Notes under the pieces: generated by a model
Database searches by the model: none
Told to the model about the DNA's origin: nothing
What the model saw: only the letters and a program-made list of their open reading frames with translations
Assembly (NCBI GenBank): GCA_965198755.1
Contig: OZ240673.1
Location: 3,162,001 to 3,226,000, forward strand
DNA length: 64,000 nt
Source of the DNA: BOG-908 sp963692875
GTDB taxonomy: Bacteria > Pseudomonadota > Alphaproteobacteria > Acetobacterales > Acetobacteraceae
Reading direction: 5' to 3'
Shown: positions 58,367 to 64,000 of the stretch, piece after piece
Layout of the letters: each line of letters starts with the position of its first letter
Position numbering within the stretch: the first letter of the stretch is position 1
Made by a program: the position numbers and the translations under genes

Positions 58367-60127
58367 TCACTTGTAGGCCGTCAGCTTCGCGTCGTCGGTC
58401 AGCACCAGCACGGTGCCCTGCGCCACGCTGGCCGGGGTGGATGCGGTCTCGCTGAGGTCGCTGCTGGTCACCAGCGCGCCGGTGGTGGCGTCCACCACCG
58501 CCATCTTGGCGTGGTCGCTGACCAGGATCAGCTTGCCGCCGACCAGGGTGGGGCCGAACCATGTGATCAGCCCCTTGGTCTTCTTCGGGTTCTGGAAGCG
58601 CGGCAGGTCGGTCACCCAGTGCACGCTGCCGTCGTCCTTGCTGATGGCGGCGAGTTTCTGGTCGGTGCTGACGACGAACATGAACCCGCCGGCGATCCAC
58701 GGCGTGTTGGCACCCGGCACGTCGCGCTGCCAGACGCGGCGGCCGGAGCGGATGTCGAGTGCCGCCATCAGCCCGCCCAGCCCGATGGCGTAGACCAGCC
58801 CGTTGTCTATCACCGGCGCGCCGCGGACGGAGCCGAAATCCGACAGCGTCTCCTGGCCTTTCTGGCCGCCCATGTTGTCGGTCCAAACCAGCGTGCCGCT
58901 GTCTGTGCGCAGCGCCGCCAGGTCGCCCGATTCGAAGCCGGCGACCAGCACGCCGCCTGCCGCCGCCGGGGCGGCCTGGCCGATGGTGCCGGTGTTGGCC
59001 GCGGTCGCCTGGTAGGCCCACAGGAACTTGCCGTCCGCCAGCGAGAACGCCTGCAGCTCCTGGTCGATGCTGACGACGTAGAGCGCGCCGTCGGCCACCA
59101 ACGGCGCGCTGCGGGCCGGCGAGGTGAGGTCGGCGTGCCAGACGATGTGGCCGCTCTCTAGGTCCATCGCGAGGACCTGCGCGCGGCCGGTGACCGCATA
59201 TAGACGGTTGCCGACGATGGCTATGCCGCCGCCGATGTTGCTGTTGCGGGCCTTTTTCGGCTTGGTGACAGTGGACCAGGCGCGGTGGCCGGTAGCGACG
59301 TCGAAGGCGGCGACGACGGCGTCGGTGTCCATGGTGTAGACGCGCGCGCCAGCCACCAGCGGCTGGGCGGTGAGGCGGGCGCGGTAGTTGCCGCCCTGCC
59401 CGATCTCCACGCTCCAGACCTTGGTCAGGCCGCCGGCGAAGTTGGCGCCGACGTGGTCCTCCGATCCGGCGTATTGCAGCCAGTCGGCATTGCGCACCAC
59501 CGGCGGCAGGGTGACCGGCTCGACGCTGTCGATGGTCAGGCCGCGCACCGAGGCGAGCACCGGTTCGCGGTTGCCCGACAGCGGCTTTTTCGCCTCGTCG
59601 GTGAGCGAGTCGAGCAGGCTGCAGGCCGACGCGGCCAGCGGCAGCAGCAGGGCCGCGCGCCGTGTGACGACGGCGCGACGTGGGGCTGCCGTCACGGCGC
59701 CGGGCATGACGACGGCACGGCGAGGTGAGGCGAGGCGCAGGCCGGTTCTGGCGGACTCGGCGCCGTTTGGACCGGCATCGGGTTGGTTATGAGTAGCCCG
59801 GGGCGCGGTCGGCAGGTCTGCGATGGCCAGGTGCGCGATGGGCAGGTCTGCGGCGGGCAGGTCTGCGGTGGCCGGGTCTGCTGCGGGCAAGCCTGAAGCG
59901 GTGAGATTTGCGACGGGCAAGTTTGCATCGGGCAAGTCTGCGGCGGGCAACTCGGCAATGGTTGAGTCTGCGGTGACTCGGCCCGCGGCAACCGGTCCTA
60001 AAGCGCCAGGGCCGGCATAGGCTACGTCCGCAGCGGCTGACTGCACGGTGGGTAGGTCAACGGTGAGCAGGCTGTTGTTGGGCAGGTCGGCGCCGGGCTG
60101 TGCTGAGGTCACGCGGTGGTCATCCAT
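58367..60127 (-). CDS. bamB: Outer-membrane assembly lipoprotein BamB, with N-terminal extension
   Basis: The conserved part is a PQQ-type eight-bladed beta-propeller (blade motifs such as VYTMDTDAVVAAFDVATGHR, LYAVTGRAQVLAMDLESGHI, LYVVSIDQELQAFSLADGKF). It follows the lipoprotein signal RRAALLLPLAASAC, which sits 150 residues into the frame. ATG at 60127 overlaps the upstream stop, which argues for coupled translation there, but a working lipoprotein needs the ATG at 59707 (MPGAVTAAPRRAV). The stretch between encodes A(D/N)LPx pentapeptide-like repeats from a 15 bp minisatellite. I give the long frame and regard 58367-59707 as the functional gene. Confidence 0.82.
   Translation of the reverse strand: MDDHRVTSAQPGADLPNNSLLTVDLPTVQSAAADVAYAGPGALGPVAAGRVTADSTIAELPAADLPDANLPVANLTASGLPAADPATADLPAADLPIAHLAIADLPTAPRATHNQPDAGPNGAESARTGLRLASPRRAVVMPGAVTAAPRRAVVTRRAALLLPLAASACSLLDSLTDEAKKPLSGNREPVLASVRGLTIDSVEPVTLPPVVRNADWLQYAGSEDHVGANFAGGLTKVWSVEIGQGGNYRARLTAQPLVAGARVYTMDTDAVVAAFDVATGHRAWSTVTKPKKARNSNIGGGIAIVGNRLYAVTGRAQVLAMDLESGHIVWHADLTSPARSAPLVADGALYVVSIDQELQAFSLADGKFLWAYQATAANTGTIGQAAPAAAGGVLVAGFESGDLAALRTDSGTLVWTDNMGGQKGQETLSDFGSVRGAPVIDNGLVYAIGLGGLMAALDIRSGRRVWQRDVPGANTPWIAGGFMFVVSTDQKLAAISKDDGSVHWVTDLPRFQNPKKTKGLITWFGPTLVGGKLILVSDHAKMAVVDATTGALVTSSDLSETASTPASVAQGTVLVLTDDAKLTAYK
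59810..59975 (-). repeat. 15-bp minisatellite in the bamB 5' region
   Basis: About eleven degenerate units like GGGCAGGTCTGCGGC. Read in the bamB frame they give ADLPA, ADLPD, ANLPV and similar, resembling pentapeptide repeats. Confidence 0.85.
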
Positions 60128-61040
60128 GCGCTGGTGTCTTCGCGGTCGACGGTGGCGCCGTGATGCCGGGTGGCTGGGCTTTGGGCGGGGTGGCGTCAGG
60201 CGGGGTGGCGTCAGGCGGGGTGGCGTCAGGCGGGGTGGCGTCAGGCGGGGCGTGAGGTGGTGAGGCGTTCGGCGGGGTGCTGCCGGTTGCGGCCGCGTGC
60301 GTGGCCGAGGCCGGCGTGGCACCCTGGCGTTCGCCCGTCCCGACCGGCTTGGGCGGGGCCAGCGCGTCGGGCGGCAGGGTGGTCAGCAGGTCGCCGGCCA
60401 TCTGGCGCATGTCCTGTGGCGCAGTCGGGTCCAGCGTGATGCGCTGGATCAGCGTCGCGGCCTCGTGCAGGTGGCCGGTGCGGATGTCCAGCAGCGCGAT
60501 CACCTGCTGGGCCATCGGGCGCCACGGGTTGTCCTGCGAGGTGAGCACCTCCAGGCGCTGCTTGAGCAGGACCGGGTCGCCGCTGTCGAGCTGGTGCTGG
60601 GCGCTGGTCAGCGTGGCGAGGTCGCGCAGCAGCCGGGGCGCGGCGCTGTCGTCGGCGACGGACTGCCAGGTGGCCACCGCGTCCGGATGATGGCCGGTCT
60701 GCCACTGCAGGCTGGCCAGGCGCAGGCGCGCCAGCACACGGTAGCCGGCGGGGCCGCGCGCAGCGATGCCGGAGAGCGTCTGCTCGGCGGGTGCCACGGC
60801 AGCGTCGTCCGGCGCTCCGGGGTGGGCGGTGGCGTGGTCGGCCTGCGTCGCCGCGGTGATGAAGCGGTCGGCCACGGCGTTTGCCGCTTCGGTGCGGTTC
60901 TGCTGCCAGGCGACGTAGCCGCCGGTGCCGGCCAGGATCAGCACCAGGGCCGCGATGCCGAGGCCGGCGTAGCGCCGCCCCAGCGCGCGGGCGCGTTCGG
61001 CGCGGAGGTCCTCCTCCACCTCATCGAAAATATCGGGCAA
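60120..61040 (-). CDS. YfgM-like tetratricopeptide membrane protein
   Basis: 306 residues. N-terminal EVEEDLRAERARALGRRYAG then a single transmembrane helix (LGIAALVLILAGTGGYVAW), followed by TPR-like helices to about residue 220 and a Pro/Ala-rich tail containing four PDATP repeats. Homologues sit just before bamB in alphaproteobacteria and resemble YfgM, an ancillary factor at the Sec translocon. The stop overlaps the bamB ATG at 60127. The PDATP tail looks lineage specific. Confidence 0.85.
   Translation of the reverse strand: MPDIFDEVEEDLRAERARALGRRYAGLGIAALVLILAGTGGYVAWQQNRTEAANAVADRFITAATQADHATAHPGAPDDAAVAPAEQTLSGIAARGPAGYRVLARLRLASLQWQTGHHPDAVATWQSVADDSAAPRLLRDLATLTSAQHQLDSGDPVLLKQRLEVLTSQDNPWRPMAQQVIALLDIRTGHLHEAATLIQRITLDPTAPQDMRQMAGDLLTTLPPDALAPPKPVGTGERQGATPASATHAAATGSTPPNASPPHAPPDATPPDATPPDATPPDATPPKAQPPGITAPPSTAKTPAHG
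60185..60252 (-). repeat. 15-bp tandem repeat (PDATP codons)
   Basis: Four near-identical units GGGGTGGCGTCAGGC encoding ATPPD in the tail of the YfgM-like protein. Near-perfect identity suggests recent expansion. Confidence 0.9.
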
Positions 61041-61256
61041 CGCGGTCTGGTCCTCGGTGACGTCTTAGGGGTGTGCGGCGGCTGGACCATAGCGGCGGGT
61101 GGCTGGGGGGGGAACCCCTTGGCAGTCGTCAGGGGTCAGGGGTCGGTCGTCGGAGGAGGTTCATGTTTGCGGCGTAAGGTGGGGGAATGCGGTGGATCTC
61201 TTCGCCGACCCCGGCGCGTTGCCGGATCGGCCGGCGGAGCTGGCGGACACGCCGTA

Positions 61257-61409
61257 AGCGAAGCAAGGCCTTCTTTTTCGAGAAAAGAAGCAAAAAGCTT
61301 TTGCTCCTGCTGTCGCGGACAGCTGAAACGACACCTCTCACCACGGCACGCCTACAAGAGACAAAAGCTTTTTGCTTCTTTTTCTCGAAAAAGAAGCGCT
61401 TGCTTTCTT
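61257..61409 (+). repeat. AHP palindromic element, copy 33 (F)
   Basis: Complete long-centre copy: hairpin CTTCTTTTTCG / GAAAAGAAG, centre GCTGTCGCGGACAGCTGAAA, right hairpin CTTCTTTTTC / GAAAAAGAAG, so both arms are the CTTC type. Ends 3 bp from the next gene's stop. The 215 bp before it (61041-61256) show no gene. Confidence 0.94.
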
Positions 61410-61412
61410 AAC

Positions 61413-62897
61413 TCACTGCGGCGCCGCCAAGATCGGATACTTAGGCCGATACCCCACCGGCACCTCCGACGACGCCCCCAGCCCAGGCGCCACGGTCACG
61501 CTAGCCTCATACAGCAGCTCCATCACCGCAATCCCGCCCGCCTGCGTTGCTTCAGGGCCGCTCAGCCCCTCCGTCGTCTGATACGCACGCACCAGCTCGG
61601 CGGCAGCCGGCCGCAGCAGGGCAAACGCGCGGTCGAACAGCGCCTTGTTGGCGGGCGACTTGCCCGACCAGGCGAACAGCGCGTCCAGCACCTCGTCGTG
61701 ACGGTGGCGCAGGTAGGCGACCCAACCACCGGTCGCCTGGGCACGGGCGAGAAGCGGCATATGCAGCAGGACGAAGTTGGTGTCGGCCGTCAGCTGGCCC
61801 TGGTCGCGCAGGAAGCCGATGCCCAGCGACAGCGCGTCGGCGTCGCGGACCTGCGCGAGCACGTCGCGCCAGGCGGCAAAGTTTTGCAGCGTGTCGAACG
61901 GGCCGGGCTCGGCGGGACGGGTGTAGGTGTCGAACAGGCACAGCGGGACGGCGGCCCCGGTTGTCAGGTCCCACACGCCGGCATGCGCGGCCTCCCCGGG
62001 TGAGGCGGGCGTGGTGCTGCCCCACGGGTCGGCGGCCAACGCCAGCAGGCGCGCGCCGGCGCGGAACACGTCGATGCTGCCGTAGTCGCCGGTCTGGCTG
62101 GCGAAGCTGGAAAAGCGGCCGCCCTGGTTGGCGGTGCTCTGCGCCTCCGCCAGCTGGGTCAGCGAGACGGGCGTGATCACCGGCGCGGCGCCGAGTGCAA
62201 CGCTGCGGGCACGGCGCTGGAACAGCGCGAACACGTTGGCGTCGTAGAGGTCCACGCGGACCGGCGGGGCAGCCTCCGGGCCGTGCGTGCCGGCCACTTC
62301 CGCGTAGCCCATCGCAGCAGGATCGAGCGTGCCGGTGCGCTGCAACGCCGCGTTGGCGTGCCGGGTGAAGTCGGCGCAGAAGGCCGGGTCCGGCTGGCTG
62401 GCGGCACCGGCCGGCGGGCGGAGCATGACGTATTGCGCGACCGCATCCGGGCCAGCCGGCCGCGCCGGCCAGGCGCGCAAGGCCGCGGTCTGGTCGGACA
62501 ATGCGGCTTGCAGGCACGCCGCCGCGCTGGCGTTTGGCAGGTGGCACGTTTCGGGCAGCGCCAGCGTCCAGGCACGCTGGTCAGCGAGCAGCGCGTCGCG
62601 GCCGAAGATGGTGGTGCCGCGCAGGTCGGCGTGCAGCGCCTGGATCATCGCGCGGTTGTCGGCGACCAGCGCGGGGGCGGCGCAGATGGCGGTCTCGGCT
62701 GGCGTGCTGGCTTCGGTGCAGTTGGCGCTCGCGTCGGCGGCGTCAGCGGTTTGCGGGGCGTTGGTGGTGTCGGGGACGTAGGGGGTGGCTTGGTGGATTG
62801 CGCAAGACGACAGGAGAAGGAAAGCAAGCGCTTCTTTTTTTGAAAAAAAAGAAGAAAAAAAACTTTTGGCCGGCTGTCGCGGACTTTTCAACAACAC
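61413..62897 (-). CDS. LprI-like putative lipoprotein with element-derived N-terminus
   Basis: 494 residues. After a lipobox-like FLLLSSC near residue 32, residues 58-140 resemble the LprI/DUF1311 domain: NCTEASTPAETAIC, ADNRAMIQALHADL, LADQRAWTLALPETC and Cys-spaced AAACLQAALSD. The remaining 350 residues (GGRFSSFASQTGDYGSIDVF, NFVLLHMPLLARAQATGGWV) are not recognised. All possible starts (GTG 62897, TTG 62894 or 62891) lie inside AHP copy 34, which also encodes the basic FFSKKEALAF part of the signal peptide. Either the element created a working leader or the native start was destroyed. Confidence 0.75.
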   Translation of the reverse strand: MLLKSPRQPAKSFFSSFFSKKEALAFLLLSSCAIHQATPYVPDTTNAPQTADAADASANCTEASTPAETAICAAPALVADNRAMIQALHADLRGTTIFGRDALLADQRAWTLALPETCHLPNASAAACLQAALSDQTAALRAWPARPAGPDAVAQYVMLRPPAGAASQPDPAFCADFTRHANAALQRTGTLDPAAMGYAEVAGTHGPEAAPPVRVDLYDANVFALFQRRARSVALGAAPVITPVSLTQLAEAQSTANQGGRFSSFASQTGDYGSIDVFRAGARLLALAADPWGSTTPASPGEAAHAGVWDLTTGAAVPLCLFDTYTRPAEPGPFDTLQNFAAWRDVLAQVRDADALSLGIGFLRDQGQLTADTNFVLLHMPLLARAQATGGWVAYLRHRHDEVLDALFAWSGKSPANKALFDRAFALLRPAAAELVRAYQTTEGLSGPEATQAGGIAVMELLYEASVTVAPGLGASSEVPVGYRPKYPILAAPQ

Positions 62898-62955
62898 GCA
62901 CCTCGAGGGGACAGAAGTTTTTGGTTCTTTTTTGAAAAAAGAACGGCTTGTTTTA
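62820..62955 (+). repeat. AHP palindromic element, copy 34 (F)
   Basis: Complete: hairpin CTTCTTTTTTT / AAAAAAAAGAAG, centre GGCTGTCGCGGAC, right hairpin GTTCTTTTTT / AAAAAAGAAC, tip CGGCTTG. It bridges the tonB-like stop and the LprI-like gene's start. Confidence 0.94.
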
Positions 62956-63639
62956 CGGGTGAAATATCAAGCTTCCATGCACCTCGTAGCTGCTGGCGCC
63001 CAGGTCCGGCGGCGCGGGCAGGCTTGCGTGGGCGATCGCGTCGCGCGCCGCCTGGTTGATCTCCGGCACTGCGCAGGGATCGATCGCGTAGCCGGCCAGG
63101 CCGCCGCCGCGCGCGACGCTCACGCGGTAGTTCACCACGCAGGTATTGCGGCGGTCCCAGGCCAAGGTGGGCTGCCGCTTGCCGGCGAGCACGCGGGCGC
63201 GGACGGCCGCCTCGAACCCGGCCAGCGTGCCGCGCGTGCCGGCGCCGCCGCCCGACACGGTGGCGACATCCAGGCCGAGCCCGCTATCCGTGGCGGCTCC
63301 GAAGTGGCTGGCTTGCGGCGTGGGAGCGGCCCGGGTGAGGGCGCGCGGTGCCGCGGGCGGCGGGGTGAGCCTGATCTCGGGCAGCGCCAGCGCCGGCGCG
63401 GGTGGCGCTTCGAGCGCGGGTTGCAGGCGCGGCGGTGGTGGCGGCGGTGGCGCGGGTGGTGCGACGACGCGGATCGGCAGCACGGCGGGACGCAGTGGCG
63501 GGACGAGGCCGGTGGAGGTGAGGAGGGCGAAAATCAGCACGTGCAGGAGGACGACGGCGCCGATGGCCACGACCCGGCCGGTGGCGGAGCCGTGCCTGTG
63601 CCAGGATGAAAGACTTTCGTTTCGAGTGTCCGTTTGCAA
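62953..63639 (-). CDS. TonB-like energy transducer
   Basis: 228 residues: cytoplasmic N-terminus, one transmembrane helix (VVAIGAVVLLHVLIFALL), a Pro-rich periplasmic spacer (APPAPPPPPPPRLQP), and a C-terminal alpha/beta domain with NTCVVNYRVSVARGGGLAGY and INQAARDAIAHASLPAPPD that matches TonB C-termini. Would couple proton-motive force to outer-membrane receptors. No ExbBD genes are in the window. The stop lies in the tip of AHP copy 34. Confidence 0.85.
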   Translation of the reverse strand: MQTDTRNESLSSWHRHGSATGRVVAIGAVVLLHVLIFALLTSTGLVPPLRPAVLPIRVVAPPAPPPPPPPRLQPALEAPPAPALALPEIRLTPPPAAPRALTRAAPTPQASHFGAATDSGLGLDVATVSGGGAGTRGTLAGFEAAVRARVLAGKRQPTLAWDRRNTCVVNYRVSVARGGGLAGYAIDPCAVPEINQAARDAIAHASLPAPPDLGASSYEVHGSLIFHP

Positions 63640-63801
63640 AGTCGCTTGGCCGCCATTTGACGTGGTTTTGTCATGCGCAGCGTGCTGCTCTCACGACGCT
63701 TCGGTGCTCGTGGCCACAAGATGATCGACTTGCCCGCCGGACCATAGCACGAGGCCCAAACGCCAACCCGGCTTTTCAAATGATGCAAAAAGCCACCCTC
63801 T

Positions 63802-63891
63802 GAGCGTGCACTCCGTAGAAAGCTCCGCGACAGCCGCAACAAAAGTTTTTTGGTTCTTTTTTTCAAAAAAGAACCGCTTGCTTTCTTGCTT
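63802..63891 (-). repeat. AHP half-element, copy 35 (R right half)
   Basis: Inner flank GTGCACTCCGTAG, centre GCTCCGCGACAGCC, hairpin GTTCTTTTTTT / AAAAAAGAAC, tip CCGCTTGCTTTCTTGC. Lies in the divergent tonB-thiolase gap, just before the thiolase Shine-Dalgarno. Confidence 0.88.
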
Positions 63892-63906
63892 TCAGGAGCA
63901 CCCCCC

Positions 63907-64000
63907 ATGTCCCCCGACCCCATCGTCATCGTAGGCGCCCGCCGCACCCCGATGGGCGCCTTTCAGGGCGCACTCTCCGCCATCCCCGCCCCCAAGCTCG
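63907..64000 (+). CDS. Acetyl-CoA acetyltransferase/thiolase (5' part)
   Basis: Only 31 codons are present before the window ends. IVIVGARRTPMGAFQGALS is the standard thiolase N-terminus. AGGAG lies about eight bases before the ATG at 63907. The active-site Cys region is outside the window. Confidence 0.9.
   Translation, partial: MSPDPIVIVGARRTPMGAFQGALSAIPAPKL

Noticed and set aside
1417..63891. The repeated arms considered as a CRISPR array
   Set aside because: Copies are palindromic, irregularly spaced by kilobases, occur in both orientations and have no adjacent cas genes.
1417..63891. All AHP elements as ordinary intrinsic terminators
   Set aside because: The hairpins are AT-rich with the T-run inside the stem, not a GC-rich stem followed by Us; a termination role is possible but not canonical.
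1..64000. Many short ORFs encoding FFFEKKNQKTF or SFSRKRSKKL-like peptides
   Set aside because: They are translations of the same DNA palindrome in different frames, not conserved small proteins; no ribosome-binding sites accompany them.
1..64000. tRNA or rRNA genes
   Set aside because: I found no tRNA T-loop/acceptor pairs or rRNA sequence by eye; a covariance search would be the decisive test.

Overview
The window is chromosomal DNA of a very GC-rich alphaproteobacterium. The neighbourhoods mnmE-mnmG-rsmG-parA-parB-holA-lptE-leuS-DUF3576 and rho...hemJ-HAD-hemH-hemE-(oriC-like gap)-ppsR are classic for this class, and overall content fits Rhodospirillales, probably Acetobacteraceae (inference; no 16S here). 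Two parS sites lie in the start of rsmG, and a perfect DnaA box lies in the hemE-ppsR gap, so the window probably spans the replication origin and its partition region.

Layout. 1-1488: 3' part of opgH (glucan synthesis). 1669-12114: a nine-gene, same-strand cluster: inositol-phosphate synthase, HD-like protein, SAM methyltransferase, Gfo/Idh oxidoreductase, zinc-ribbon/MBL-fold protein, YcaO protein, IolE/EboE-like TIM barrel, GT4 glycosyltransferase and PIG-L deacetylase. Five junctions overlap by a few bases. It resembles mycothiol synthesis in part but has no MshC-type ligase, and I recognise no described pathway. 12489-18481: HIT protein, PAP2 phosphatase, acyl-CoA synthetase plus permease, TPR/GT9-like protein. 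18624-19362: decayed TauE/SafE exporter. 19724-33764: quinone reductase and ogt, the trmE-parB operon, holA-lptE-leuS, DUF3576, ThiE-like and YggS genes. 33900-38967: kup, DUF3291, an intact-looking IS630-family insertion sequence with a probable -1 frameshift, and an orphan DNA methyltransferase. 39117-45794: methyltransferase, MarR, a two-component system, CbpA/CbpM chaperones and NnrU. 45930-57814: purH, rho, the heme genes, ppsR, an aminotransferase and der. 58367-63639: bamB with a TPR partner, an LprI-like lipoprotein and a TonB-like protein. From 63907: start of a thiolase.

The main discovery is a dense family of about 35 interspersed palindromic elements, about one per 1.8 kb, called AHP elements here. 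A full copy is about 135-160 bp. Its two AT-rich arms are inverted copies of each other (outer tips GCAAGCAAGG / CCTTGCTTGC), and each arm holds its own hairpin (for example GTTCTTTTTT / AAAAAAGAAC). A GC-rich centre contains GCTGTCGCGGA or its complement. The hairpin base pairs covary between copies, which argues for selection on structure. Many copies begin within a few bases of a stop codon and none lies inside the tight operons. The elements are open in several frames. One is inserted in frame inside a methyltransferase gene, others supply start codons, a signal-peptide segment or stop codons to neighbouring genes. This parallels Rickettsia palindromic elements but with unrelated sequence. 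Below, F means the centre reads GCTGTCGCGGA on the + strand and R means TCCGCGACAGC.
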